Shown here in pieces: positions 22,601-34,535 of a stretch of DNA of 64,000 nt. This DNA comes from Blattamonas nauphoetae. Its lineage: Eukaryota > Preaxostyla > Oxymonadida. The DNA lies in contig JARBJD010000389.1 of assembly GCA_033064195.1 (NCBI GenBank), positions 1 to 64,000 of the forward strand, read 5' to 3'. Made by a program: the position numbers and the translations under genes. The notes under the pieces were generated by a model that made no database searches, had not been told where the DNA came from, and worked only from the letters and a program-made list of their open reading frames with translations. Position 1 is the stretch's first letter. Every line of letters starts with the position of its first letter.

Positions 22601-23634
22601 GAGTTCCTGTTGGAATATGATTCAACTGCGTTCGATTCGCGGGTGCACGACGAGAAGGAGGTGTTCAGGCTGCGAAGGTCGCCTCCAACATTCACATCCA
22701 GCATCGTCGTCCCACTGTCGTGATTCGAGCACTGCGACACACAACACCCAACAATCTCTTGCTGCATCAGACTCCCAAATCTGTCTTGGTTCTCAGAAAG
22801 TGGAGTGCGTTTGCTGGTCACGTTCAAAAGTGATGACGAGGAGAGCATCGTGTTGATTCTGACATTGGCGAGATTGAAGTCAGATCGTTCTTCATTCTTC
22901 ATTCCAAACGAGAAAAGTGGACCAGAACCAATTGGAAAGTGAACAGCACTGATATCGAGCGAGGAGCCAATCACACAAATCTCGTCACCTCCAAGTCTTT
23001 CAGAATGCGGTAATGTGTTCTGTTCTTCATTTATTTTGATAAGTGAATGGCTTGCTTCGGCACAGTCCAAATTTTGGGCGATGTCCACAAGTGGAAGAAG
23101 ATCGGTCACTTTTGAACGGTGTGAACATGACACAATCTGAATGGTTGCTGATTGTTCTCCATCGCTTCCTGAAACCACAAAAGGCGATTGATGAACGTTC
23201 GAAATGACTTCTGAATTTCGAATCATCAAGTGAGACGATGACACGAAAGAAACAATTGTGTTTGGTTCTTCGGCGTGGAGAATCCAGGAATCAAGTGAGA
23301 GAGAACTGTTTCTCACATCCAGGATGCACATTGGACTGTTGACACTTGAAATCTTGTTGTATTTCGAAGGGTCCCCGGGTATTGTGTTGGCTGAGTGAAT
23401 ATTTGAGCTGTGGTGGAGTTCTGAGTTGTTTCCAACGAGTGTCATCGTTGTGGAGGATAGTGGATGATTGCACGCGTGATATGAGCGATGAACTGTGTGT
23501 ACAATGAAATCATCCGATGACGGATGAGCTTGAGAATTTGAACTGAGAAGATCTGCAAGAGAGAGCACATTGTCAAGAGAATAGCTTGAGGTCGAAATCA
23601 CAGCTATCTGAAGAATCGTCCAGGAGATGAGCAT
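16609..23634 (-). pseudogene. tandem copy of the surface pseudokinase gene, two frame changes
   Basis: This is the tandem duplicate of the gene at 8517-15545, with the same signal peptide (MLISWTILQIAVIST, start 23634), beta-helix part, repeat modules, CG-x5-C module (SRLCGTSERPCSSM), membrane span and kinase-like tail. The frame is broken twice against the intact copy: an A run of 6 at 21231-21236 (5 in the paralogue at 13140-13144) and a C run of 2 at 19901-19902 (3 in the paralogue at 11809-11811). Both are one-base homopolymer changes, so consensus errors are as likely as real decay. The segments between them are fully open and highly similar to the paralogue, which argues for an intact or very recently broken gene. 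The tail lacks HRD and DFG, like its relative. Confidence 0.88.
21749..22245 (-). repeat. 497-bp tract identical to the neighbouring paralogue (right copy)
   Basis: The partner of 13657-14153; no differences were found on base-by-base reading. Confidence 0.85.
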
Positions 23635-23903
23635 GATTAAATGTTTGAGAGTTTCCGGAAAACCATTTCTTACGGGATGATCAGCGACGATTCCCAAAAT
23701 CGTTTTATTGTGGAGTTAAAGAAGTAAGATGTGTCTTGATGGGTAGATGATAACTATTTCAAACGATGAGTTCCAGTTTGAGTTGAACAGAAGTTGATCG
23801 ACACACCATGTTTTTCTTTCACTTGTCCATTCATCTCCAAAAGGTAGTCCCGACCTCTCAGCGTTTGTTCCATTTTCCGTTTGGTCTCCACCTCATTTTC
23901 TGA
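23635..23903. promoter_or_regulatory. divergent promoter region
   Basis: A 269-base gap between the start of the minus-strand surface gene (23634) and the start of the PP4R3 gene (23904). The half next to 23634 is conserved with the 5' flank of the tandem copy (15546-15720). No recognised core-promoter motif could be fixed. Confidence 0.45.
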
Positions 23904-26900
23904 ATGAAATGGAGAATCAAACTCTCCAAAGGAGAGAATGACACGGCGTGGGTGATGATTGGAATAGGATGGATCGAACTGCAAGACAGTCGGCTTATTT
24001 TGGATATTGATCAAGATACAGCCCAGGGGCAGCCTCTCTCCTATTCTATCGCGTTCCGAGATCCGACTAATCTGCTCTCCCTCGAAGGAGGTCTCCGATT
24101 CACTTTTTATTCACCTATTCCTGATTTTACTCCACTTCCGAATCATTCTTGATTTTCCTTCTGTGTTTTCTACTAGATCTTCACATCCTGTGGACCCACA
24201 CAGTCACCCAAACGTCTCATTCAATCTGCTTCCTTGTTCGCGAAGGCCGGGATGCGATATGGTATGCGATTTCCTTCTGAACATTGTTGTGTTTCCTTTG
24301 TGTAGGGATGCAATCACCATCTCCAAAGTCCCTCAATCGGATTGTCTGTTCTTTCTCGTTGTTCATCTCATTGAACTTTTTCAGCTCTCCCTGCGATAGC
24401 AGTTGAAACACTCCCTAGTTTCATCGCCTACGTTCAATCCAATCATTTTACGCCATCTTTGACATTCAATCTCATCTCACAGTTGACTACTTCAGTGTGC
24501 TTTTCTCGACTGTTTCATAATTTCAGACATATCTGGATTCATTCCTCACTTTCCATTCGGAACATCTCTCACGTGTCTTGGCTCATTCTCTCGTGGCCGG
24601 AGCATCTCGATTGGACCAGGCTGAGGATAAATATACCAGCGATCTCTTCAAGTCGATAGTAACGATTTTGGAGATCAATCATCCGCAAATATTTAATTAT
24701 TTATTTTCTCAGGAATCAAGATTTCAATTAATGTTGAAATGTCTTGAATATGATCCTCACTATAAGGTTTTCACCCCTCATCACTCGATCCTGGCCAACA
24801 AAATGCAATTTGTTGATGTGTGTCATCTTTTTTTCTGAAACGTCATTGCATATCATTCAGGTTGTTCATTTTCATTCACCTGTGGTTCTTGGTCTTGTCA
24901 AAGAAAATTCTTCAGTTCAATACCTTCTCGACATTCCACTCATCCGATATCTCCAAGACCCGACCGTGTTTCTTCTCAACGATCGCATACAACACAATTA
25001 CGTTCGTATATTAAACCATATTGCAACAGCCAAAGATGAAAATGAACTTACAGTGCTTGATCACATCCTCAAATCCATTCACGCCCTCAGTCTTCCACCA
25101 GACACTTCAATCGATGAATTTCAGCTTCTCCAATACATGCGAGCTCTGCGGGAAGTATGTGGCGCCTGGACATTATGTGAGCAGTCGAACCGCGATGTAG
25201 GCAACCACGACCCAACAGTCGTTGATTCACAAGCCATTCTGAAGACATTCATCAATCACAACACTCTTGCTGATCTGGAGAACATCCTTCGAAAGATTCA
25301 GACAACATTCGGCGAAGGAACACGTGAAACCCGAGCTCAGAAAAGAGAGATCAGACAGGCAGTCATCACCGCTCTCCTCACCATCATGGAGGTCGACCCA
25401 AGCTGCATAATCCAATTCTGCCTCTCTCAATTGGTATGTGTTGCTTTCACTACTATTTTTTTGGTTCTTATCTCACTATTCTCATTCACTACTTTCACAC
25501 CCTCTTCTCCTCCCTCAGATGACCAACCACACCTTCCTCCACTTCGTCACCTTCTCCAGCATCAAAGAAACAGACAATGGAACACGCCTCCAGATGCTCG
25601 ACATTCTTCTTCGATTGCTTTCTCACATCGCACACAACATGGACACCCTCCCACCGCTCGACCCGACCGCAAGCGCATCTGTCACCTTCAAAACCCTCTT
25701 CTTCTCCCACTTCATTCCTGTATTGACCCAACCAATCACAATTCGCTCATCCCACATCGACAAACACACTCTGATCTCGTCGCTCAGGCGGAAGCGCACT
25801 CATCGACAGGCACTTCAGGAGCTCCTCACGCAACAACAGTCGTTCGCACAAGTCATTTCTGCTTCGATCGCGTCTCCTCATCCCGTGCCTGTTGCTCCAC
25901 TGGACGAGGTCCTTCCAGTTTGTCCTGTCTGCCAATCGCTTGTCCCACTCTTCCCAAATCGTGCTTCACTTGTCCCTGTCTTTGTGTGTGTTCGAGACGT
26001 GCTTGTGTTGTTTCCAGAAGAAACCATAATTTTCTTCGCCAAGTCCCTCTTCCTGCAACGAAGCCTTGTTTTTCTGTTTACAGTTCAACCATCACAGTAT
26101 CCTTCTGTGATCCCTCTCTTCATCATCGAGACTGTTCAACAGGTCCTCGAGCTTGCTTGCAACGCGCCGATCGGAGAAGCCGTTCAACTTCTCACGAGTC
26201 TCTTCTCCGACGTCAGCACAACCACAAACAACACCCGACCTCTCCCCAACATTCCCTTCGTCCTGTTTCTCTTCCTCCTCCACACGGGAGGGGGGTTGGG
26301 ACAGGGAAGAGGTGAACTTGTCCGCGACACTCTCTTCTTGTCCGGCATCCACGCTGCTCTTGGCCTCCTCGTTCCATCCGACTCCGAGCGAAACGAACAG
26401 CTGTCGTTTGAGAAGGACATCGGAAGCAGTTTCGAGTCTTATTCGTCGATGGGACTGGAAGGGTCTGGGAGAGGGAGTTCGGTGGAGTCCACTCGTTCTA
26501 TACTCATCTCGAGGTGGTTTGTTGAACCTCTTCAGTCGGAGCCGGATAAGACGTGGAGCTGGACAGAAGACGCAAAGCGGAAAGATTTCGGAGATGCTGC
26601 GAGTGTCGCCAGCACCTCAACCTTCTCGAACTCTTCCATCTTCCACCCAACCGGCGAAGAGCTCGGAGAAGTCGTCAAACATGTGTCTGGAATCCCGTCG
26701 ATCAAAGCGTTGTTGTTCGAACTGATCGACTGCTGCAGTGCCTCCCCACTCGCCAAGCATCGAACCCGCAACTTCATCGAATTCGACACGTCGTCTCATT
26801 TCAACGAGGGCGCGAACAACTCGTCCAGTGTCCAGCCGTCTTCGCTGGCTGAATCGTCCACGATGGGACACCTTCCACAGATCATCTCGATTGGCCCACA

Positions 26901-29484
26901 ATCACATAGTTCGCACAGCACGTCTTCCCCGTTCTTGTCGTCGCTTATTTCGGACATCAATGACGACGATGGAGGAATGCGGAGTCTGCCTGTCAGTATG
27001 ACCCATTTCTCGTTCTCGTCGCCTCCGAACGAACTGAAAGACGGCAACGCGTTCACTTCTGCGAGTCACACCACCAAACACCCTCCAAAAGCAGACGAGC
27101 CAGTGACACCGATCATCTTTCCATTCTATCAACCGCCAACCTCGCCGACAAACCGCCCGAAAAGCAGTGATCCTGACGAGGCCGCCCCACTCAACATTTT
27201 TGAGACAGCTGTCTCGCTCAGGACGCACAAGGCGAGCAGGAATACACACTCACTGCAAGGAACGAATGGTGTCATCGAGAAAGGATCAGCGGACACGTTT
27301 GAAGTCCCACACGCTGTGCACAGGCTGACTCCCACTTTCTCCAACCCGAACGCCTCCAAAATGCAGAACTTGTTCTCTCCAAGCTTCGGCGATTCGTCCG
27401 TCTCCAACTCCGTCTCCCCATTTTCGCATCCACTCACTATCTCCCCTTCACCAACACCAACCACCCCCAACCCTGGCCAACCCCAATCCACCACTCGTCG
27501 CAGTTTTGATGATGGACTGATCGTGGCCATCCCAATCGAGAACAAGGACTACGTGAAAGAGGTCCCCTCGTTCTCCGGCGATCTGTCTGTCCGGTACCGA
27601 CGTGATCTCATCGACAGCTCGCCCAGTCCGATCTTGTTCGACCACTCATCAATCTCCCCTGCCCCTCTCCCTCCTCCGATCATCACACGCAACCCAACTT
27701 CACCACGTCGCATTTCTGTTGGATCCACAAAGCTCCACGCGCCTTACGCAGAAGTTCCACCTCATCTGCCTCAGCCTGACCTTGTTTCGAGACAGAAGTC
27801 GCTTCCCACGTTTCGAGAGAGTGTCGGTGGCACAATGATTGCGAATGGAAACGACGGAATGCCCAATCCTTCAAATCGGTCAAATGTTGTCAGGAACAGA
27901 CCATCACTGCAAAGCTCGAACATTCTTCTTGTCGCTCCAACCACCAAATTTCCATTCCCCGAACTTCCCGTCCCCCAATCCGCAATCACATCCTCCTCTC
28001 ATTCCATCAAGACATTTGGACCGACACTCACACCATCCCCCAGTCTCGAGTCTGTCGACTCCTCGTTCTCGTTGATTGACACCAACGACATGGAGTCCTC
28101 CCTCTCCAGTCACACCCCAGATTTCTCTCCCCCTCCCGACCACCATGTCAGGGCACGCAGGTCGATCCGAAGCCACTCCGACCTTCTGTCGCCTCTCTCT
28201 GAACACACACCCATGGACGAGGTGACGTTTGTCGTCCCTGATCCTCACAAGGCGAGACCCAACCGCTCGGGAAGCGGTCAGTCGATCAGCGACGATGCCA
28301 ACGCTCGTCCAATCGCAGTTTGGAGAGGATCAAGCTCAGGAAGCACCACAAGTCGTGTCTCTCGTCCTTATCCCGAGAATCTCTCTGTTGGGTCGAGCCA
28401 CAGTCTGCTCCGAAGTCCGTCGCTCAGCTCTCGCAGCTCGTTCTCTCACTCGCTCTCGTCGCAAGTCGTGCCAATCCCAACCCGTGCAATGTATGTGAAT
28501 GGGGTGGGTCTGCGTGACACGGGATTGATTGGCGGTACACCTCCTCCCTTCCTCTCTCACTCCAAACTCGAGTCTGCCTCGATGGGAAGAGGAAGCATCT
28601 CAATCGCCTCAATCGACTCCAACGATGATTCCAGCGGAGGAAAGCCAGGCTCGGATGGGACGCCGATGGAAGGATATCACTCATTCTCACACCCGCACGA
28701 CCACACGCCTGTCTCCTCCCGTCGAGGGACGCCAGACTCGAACAGGAATCGATCAGCACATCTGTATCTCCCCAAACCACACACCGGCCTCACGCCTGTC
28801 ATCGGGCTGAGCAACCCTTCGTACTCCATCCTCTACCCCGACCCTCCCTCACACAGCCCGAGCGACAGCAGCCCGCCGAATAGCACGTCTGGCACTCCCG
28901 TCCATCCCCTCCGAATCGGAACAGAGGACACTCCCTCCCCGTTCCGGCTGCCTGTGTCGACGACGTATCGGGTACCCTTCCACGGGTCACATCACACACC
29001 CGACAACTCCGGATTTTCATTTTGCGACTCGCCTGGCTCTCCCACGCCACACACAACGAACTCCTTCACAGTTCGTCGCCATCTTTCACACAACACTTCT
29101 CATCTTTTTTCTGATCCATCGTTTCAAATCCATGACATCTCTCCCCATCGACCGCTGATGTTCTCCCCCGATTCTGTTCAGTCCTCCGACGAGTCGACGT
29201 CCAGTGTCCAACAGTCGCAACTCCACACACCCGCTGTCTCTTCCGACCTGGCCGATCTTGGCAGTGCGATGGGGGAGATGGTCGAGGTCAGCGTGACGTC
29301 TAATTCGCCTTTTTCTTTGGGGCACTCCCCTCTGCCACGGTCTTTCTCTCACACATACATGTTTGGCGTCCAGTTTCTGCCAGATATCTATCCTGACAAT
29401 ACTTCGGAGAACGAATCTCCGGGCCCTCTTCTTTTTCCTTCTGCCTTGCAGTCCGAAGGTTATGAGCACAACATCGAGGATTAA
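23904..29484 (+). CDS. PP4 regulatory subunit 3 (SMEK/PP4R3 family)
   Basis: Regulatory subunit that targets protein phosphatase 4. Seven exons by GT-AG, phase and alignment: 23904-24090, 24177-24261, 24306-24343, 24385-24494, 24527-24817, 24861-25433 and 25519-29484 (1,749 residues). The N-terminus (WRIKLSKGENDTAW..GIG) has the spacing of the family's EVH1/PH-like RRVKVY...W..GTG start, and exon 2 ends in GRDAIW, as family members have GCDEIW. The SMK-1 core follows (PQIFNYLFSQE at about 193; KCLEYDPHYK at about 211-220; SSVQYLLDIPLIRYLQD), then ARM-like helices (VDPSCIIQFCLSQL at the exon 6 end). The last about 1,200 residues are Ser/Pro-rich and low in complexity, far longer than in the animal proteins and full of potential phosphosites. 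Exon 3 is the least certain. It lies divergent to the surface gene on its left. Confidence 0.85.
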
Positions 29485-29601
29485 ACACTTGCAGATAATT
29501 TCATTTGAATGAGGCTTTTTTTCTTGCTCTTTACTTTTCTCCAAAAATGATTAATCAATTTGCGGGCCAGACGATCCAGAACTTGTTCTGACTGAAATAT
29601 C

Positions 29602-31799
29602 ATGCTTCCAGACATTTCGTTCACTCATTCTTCCACTCCCCTCCCTTCAACACAACAACCGAATGAAGAGGTACAATATTGAGACTGGAGATCACCATTC
29701 TGTTGAGAATAGAGCGTTTTTTCTTTTCAACATCCATTTTCTCTCGTTGCAGTCGTTTTTTAATATAATTTTTGATGCTTTCATGATATATCTCTGCTCA
29801 GAAAACATTTCTTGTGTTTCATGAAGCCATCGAAAAACTTGGAGAGTCAGATGACGACTCCCGATTTCGAACTCTCCAAACCATTCGAGGAATTCTTGAA
29901 GAAGGTATGATAAGGGATTCAATCGGATATGTTGCCCTTTGTGTTACTTTATGTTGTTGTATATTCACTTTGGAACGATGTACAAAGCCTCATGCTTGTG
30001 TCCATCTTTCTCTTACAGGGGACCTTGGAGTGAATCGAACGAGTGAATTAGCCATTCGATATGGGATTACGGAAACATTGGGGAAGCTTCTACATGAAAA
30101 ATGTTCATTAAGGATTCGGGTTTGTCGTCATATTGTTTGGATCATGTTCTCGTCCAGGTTCTCATCCGAGGTCTGTTGATGATGATTGCAACAGGAGCAA
30201 CACGAAATGAAATCAAAGGACATAGTCAAATGATCATTCCTTTGCTCTGTTTGGGTGATGTTTGTAGACGAGAGAGCCTATTGTTATGACTTCTTTCTTC
30301 GCTTGGGATCAATTTTTCTCAACTTTGATGGAGAATTCATGATAGTCATTTTCATCTCCTCATTTTTTCGTTCTTCGATCTCAGCACCCGGACAAGGAAG
30401 TCTCGGAACATGCCATGCGAACAGTTGGGTGTGCCTCTCGCCGATTTCATTCTCTTTCATCAGCATTCTCTGTCGAGGCGGAATGGACACACCCGAAGTG
30501 GCTGGAATTGTGAATGGGGGAGTGATTGAGCGAATATGCTCGGCTGCAATGAGTGGCGAGAACTGGCGACGCATCTCAATCGTTCGTGTTTTGGGCTTCT
30601 TAACGGTTGGTCTCCGTCGCTGGGTGTGGGAGAACGAGAAAGAGGGAGAGAAGAAGGAAGAACCGCCGAAAGATGAGGAGACGACATCAGATCTCCAGAC
30701 CCTCCCAGCCAATATCGAGTTCTTCCTGCTGAATCGGGTGAAGGCTGGTCTCCGAATGATCCAACAAACGCTCAGCTCCCTGCTCGGTGAACTGCGTGGG
30801 ATGGTTGACGAAGGGGAAGTGTTAGACGACGGTGGATACGAAGAACTTCATGTTCTTGTTGCTGGGCTGCTCGGACGACACTTTGGCGGAGTCGAGCTTG
30901 AGCCGAATCAGACAGTTGGGACGATTGGGTTGGATGTTGGGAGGGAGCTTGCTCGGATGGCTGAGGAGTATTCGGAGAGGCGGAGGAAGTTGGAGGAGGA
31001 GATGAAAGCGGCAGAGGAGGAGAAGGGAAGGATGGAAGAGATGATGAGGCAGATGGAGGAGACGATTCGAGAGAAGGAGAGAAAGTGGGTGAGAGAGAAA
31101 GAAGAGCTGAACACGCAACTGAAGCAGCTGTCAAATACCAACAAGCAAACGAAAGCAAGACTCGAAAAACGGATGGACACGATGGATGATCTGGAGAGCG
31201 AGTTTGAAGAAGAGACAGATTGCGACAGGATGGAGGAAGAGGGTGTTGAGGGTGTGAGTCGGGAAGGAGAAGCTGCGATTGAGATCATCGACGACGACAA
31301 ACACAAAGGATCCCTTCCACTGTCGGTCACTGTGTCCAGTCGAACAATCTTCTCCTTCGTCTTCAGCGGATGTGTCGTTCAGTTTGTATTTCGCATCACA
31401 TCCATCGAAGACTCTGTCGAAGTTGGTGTTGTGTCCGACACATTCGTCCGCGGCAGTCGCAGCGGGTATCTGTCCAACCAAAAAGGCGCATGCGGTTTCG
31501 ACCTCTGCGACCACACTCTTTACGTGGGACAGAACAGCAAGCAGAGTGGGTCACTGAGCATGGGAGGGAGTGTGGGCGACGTCATCGTTCTTGAAGCGGA
31601 CGGTCGTCGCTGGAAGCGGTCACTCAAACTGTCCATCAACGGAGCGGTGGAAGACCTGTTCTTTGTGAACATCCCGCTCAGATTCCGATTTGCTGTCCAC
31701 AGCTGGGACGGGTCAGACATCGTCGAGATGATCGGAACACGAGTCTTGCCTGAGCCGCTGCTGGTCGGAGGAAGTCGAGCCATTCGAATGGATGAATAA
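29602..31799 (+). CDS. helical-repeat, coiled-coil, SPRY-like protein
   Basis: Not assigned to a named family. Proposed exons: 29602-29670, 29802-29904, 30019-30119, 30158-30259, 30385-30428 and 30464-31799 (584 residues, phases consistent, TAA stop). The first about 250 residues read like ARM-type helical repeats (RFRTLQTIRGILEE, RYGITETLGKLL, VIERICSAAMSG). Residues about 330-400 are a strongly charged coiled coil (repeats of EEEK, MEEMMRQMEETI, KEELNTQLKQL). The last about 160 residues resemble a SPRY/B30.2 domain (SVEVGVVSDTF, GDVIVLEADG, LSINGAVEDLF, PLRFRFAVHSWDG). Such a layout suggests a protein-interaction adaptor in the cytosol. Exon 1 is the weakest part. The gene is convergent with the next gene. 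Confidence 0.7.
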
Positions 31800-32149
31800 C
31801 TGTGTAATTAACAAATATCAAAAAGGGAGATCGACGGGAGAGGAACACTCTTAAGATTGTTCCCGTTTCCGCATTTTCTTGTTTTTTGTTTTTGTACGGG
31901 CTGTGCTTCATTTCCTACCTATAGATTTCAGCACTCTTCCTTTCTGCACCTCTCCCACCGACCGATCTCCACACTTTTTTGATTTCAAGGGATATTTCGG
32001 GTGCGATCAAGCATACAAACTCGAACACTTCACTTTTTTGACCTTTCCCAAAAATGGTCTCACAAACTTCATTCATGCGAAGTGAATTAAGAAACCCAGC
32101 GCTAAGTTGTCACACGATAAAACCAAGACGAAAGAAGATCCTAAACAAA
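31800..32149. other. short spacer between convergent genes
   Basis: A+T-rich 3' flanks; no gene or repeat was recognised. Confidence 0.5.
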
Positions 32150-33961
32150 TCAAAACTCGTTGTCAGACAATGCTTTCCTCACATCCAACTGTCGCCTGTT
32201 GTCACTCACCAACACTTCAAAGCTTGCTTCGATGTATTTCTGAATGTCAGTCTCATCAATCCCAAACTTTCCCCCAAACTCCTCCCAATCAATCCGTCGT
32301 TTCTTCATCTTCTCCTCAGTCTCCGCTCCCAACTCAAAATCTGTCGTTCCTGTATACCTGTCTGGAACGAACACATCATCGTCGTCTTCAAACAGCCATG
32401 CGTCGTCAGCATCGTCGTCCTCTGCTTGCGGCACTCGCCCACGAGCCACCCATCGATTGGCCACAGCATCGAACACAGGCTGGTTTTCAGCTTCAGCTCT
32501 GTCCAAAAAGAAGTTGTCGTCGTCGGATTCCTCAAAATCGAGATCGTCCGCTTTGGGAGAGTCTCGGTTGGCGGTGATGGGTTGTGTCTTTCCTTTCATG
32601 CTGCCGCGTGGATTGAGAGCGAACTGGATGCCTGTTTGTGGCAACGAGAGCGGCTGTGTTTGTGCTTTCGAGAACTTGCCTGCTCGGACAGCAGCAATAT
32701 CGATGTCTTCGTCTGAAAAGAAGGAATCTTCGTCGTCCTCGTCGACTTTCTCGAGCTTGATCTCTTTCGCCTCGTGATCCTTCTCCGTCGCCACTTTCGT
32801 CTTCGCCCCTTCCATCCATCGGCGCAATCCCATCACCAAATTCGCTGATGTTGCGAGTGAGAGTGTGATGGAGGTTGCTGTGTTCGTCCTTCCATGCGAC
32901 GGCGATTTCTTCAATTTAGCGACACTCGGAAAGTGTGCGCTATACTCCATCGACGGTCCACCCCCCGAAAGAGAGTGTACAGCTGGAGATTGGATGGGGG
33001 AGTGGGTGGTGTGAGTGTTGGCCAAGGTCGAATCTTTTGTGTCATTGTCCGCCATGAACTCTCCGAACGAATCTGTCTCGTCCACATCTTCCGCGTCGTC
33101 GATGTCACTCCAGTCCAACTCCTCCGACTCCGATTCTGTCTTTCTTGTGGTGTTTGCCTTGCTGTCCTTCCGTTCCACGTATTTCGAGAGAGAGGGGTGT
33201 TCTTGCAGCAGCTTCTCTCCTTCTTGGCTGTGCGAGGAGACTGACCAACGCATGCTCGATGCGTGCGAGATGCTCGAATTCAACCTCGACATTGACTTCA
33301 CAATTCGTCCGTTTTCCAGAATGAGGCATTCACCGTTCTGGATGCTCTCCAGTGTGATCAGAATCGGAGCGGCTCTCCCGTCACCCTTCAGTTGCGAATT
33401 GGATGAGAAGGAAACCATTGATTCAAGGTCGCTGGCTTGCATACTTGGAGGGACCGCATGGGGCGTTGTCGAAACATCTTGTAAAGCATTTATGAACGAT
33501 TCATCCTCCGAATCGATTGTGGATCCGTCCTGAAAAGTGTTGGTGGTCTGGTTGAATGACGAGTCGGTTAATTTGGCTTCTGGTTCACGAAGTGAATGAA
33601 TTGAATTATTTTGTTGCTCAGAGTTCGATTTATTCCGAGATTTGTTCGTTTTCTTCCTGAGATTTGGGGTGGAATTTGGTGGACACTCTCGAATGACAAG
33701 AAATGATGATTGTTGCGGCAAAAACCATCGTTTTAGATCTGTATTGGATACATTGTCTTGTTTGACTTTGGTTCGTTTCGTTCGATGAGTACTTTCTTTG
33801 TTGATTTCTGAATTTGAATCCAACGATGTTTGGTAGACAAGCCGAATCGTGTGATTAGATTTTGTGACAGGTGTGAGATACTTGATTTCTTTAGATGATA
33901 ACTGTCTTGACTGCGATTGTGGTTGAACTGGGGCGGGAGTTAATTTGAAGGTGTGAAGCAT
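32150..33961 (-). CDS. acidic hypothetical protein
   Basis: Not recognised. Read from ATG 33961 it gives 603 residues. The same frame stays open upstream to 34435, but that extension is A+T-rich, hydrophobic and unlike the rest, so the shorter start is preferred; an upstream intron is possible. The protein is rich in Asp/Glu/Ser, with acidic patches (SESEELDWSDIDDAEDVDE, DDDDADDAWLFEDDDD), and ends with a more ordered segment (KMKKRRIDWEEFGGKFGID, then a helix and KALSDNEF). No membrane span or catalytic motif is seen in the preferred form. The acidic blocks suggest a nuclear or chaperone-type interaction protein, but that is only a guess. Confidence 0.65.
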   Translation of the reverse strand: MLHTFKLTPAPVQPQSQSRQLSSKEIKYLTPVTKSNHTIRLVYQTSLDSNSEINKESTHRTKRTKVKQDNVSNTDLKRWFLPQQSSFLVIRECPPNSTPNLRKKTNKSRNKSNSEQQNNSIHSLREPEAKLTDSSFNQTTNTFQDGSTIDSEDESFINALQDVSTTPHAVPPSMQASDLESMVSFSSNSQLKGDGRAAPILITLESIQNGECLILENGRIVKSMSRLNSSISHASSMRWSVSSHSQEGEKLLQEHPSLSKYVERKDSKANTTRKTESESEELDWSDIDDAEDVDETDSFGEFMADNDTKDSTLANTHTTHSPIQSPAVHSLSGGGPSMEYSAHFPSVAKLKKSPSHGRTNTATSITLSLATSANLVMGLRRWMEGAKTKVATEKDHEAKEIKLEKVDEDDEDSFFSDEDIDIAAVRAGKFSKAQTQPLSLPQTGIQFALNPRGSMKGKTQPITANRDSPKADDLDFEESDDDNFFLDRAEAENQPVFDAVANRWVARGRVPQAEDDDADDAWLFEDDDDVFVPDRYTGTTDFELGAETEEKMKKRRIDWEEFGGKFGIDETDIQKYIEASFEVLVSDNRRQLDVRKALSDNEF

Positions 33962-34535
33962 ACTGTTGAAACGTAATGTTGAATTATGCTGTTGATAAGA
34001 AGAAAAAGTTACAATATCTGAGAGGTGATAGAAGAATGTGCACGAGAGAAATAATACTTGCGGAGAACTGAATAGAGATTGATTGAAGATGGGAGCGAAG
34101 CGTAATTTGGGATGAAATTTTTCGAATTTTTGAAGGACGGAGGACAAAAGTGATGCACAGCATCTGATTGACACGTTTCTAGAAGTAGTTAAATGTGAAA
34201 GAGTGAGAGAGATGATCAGGAAGAATACTGTCATGATTGAGAGATCTGCGATAACTGGGATGATCACCTCAAGAAAATCCGACTCAAATTTTCCAGATGA
34301 AACTGCAACAAACAAGTCGAATCCCCAGGCTCGACTAGTCGCGATAGTTCCGAATGCAACGATGTTTGGTGAATATGTGATTCCTCCATTGCGAATAGGG
34401 ATTGGGTGTCTCAGACGGGGAAGTCCTAACGACATGAAGATCTATGCGCCAAATCTCACGATATCGATGACAAATGAGTGAAATCACAATGTGTTAAAAT
34501 ATGTGATGGCCTGATCTTGACAATTGTGTCATCTT
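33962..34535. other. divergent intergenic region
   Basis: It lies between the acidic gene (minus) and the SAPS gene (plus), and probably contains both promoters. It may hold an unrecognised 5' exon of the acidic gene, because that frame stays open to 34435. No repeat is seen. Confidence 0.4.

Larger units (their letters stand above)
7616..23810. repeat. 8.1-kb tandem duplication (two units)
   Basis: Unit 1 spans about 7616-15720 and unit 2 about 15750-23810. The offset is 8,089-8,092 within the genes and about 8,143 in the 3' flanks. Each unit holds one surface pseudokinase gene with its 5' and 3' flanks. Divergence is uneven along the unit, with identical tracts between diverged stretches. 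Confidence 0.85.

Noticed and set aside
24744-26315. A separate 523-residue protein read straight through the last PP4R3 intron
   Set aside because: After 25433 the frame turns into Pro/His/Ser-rich out-of-frame sequence, while splicing to 25519 continues the PP4R3 fold in phase.
33962-34435. N-terminal membrane extension of the acidic protein
   Set aside because: The hydrophobic upstream frame is A+T-driven and unlike the rest. ATG 33961 gives a coherent protein, though a spliced 5' exon cannot be excluded.
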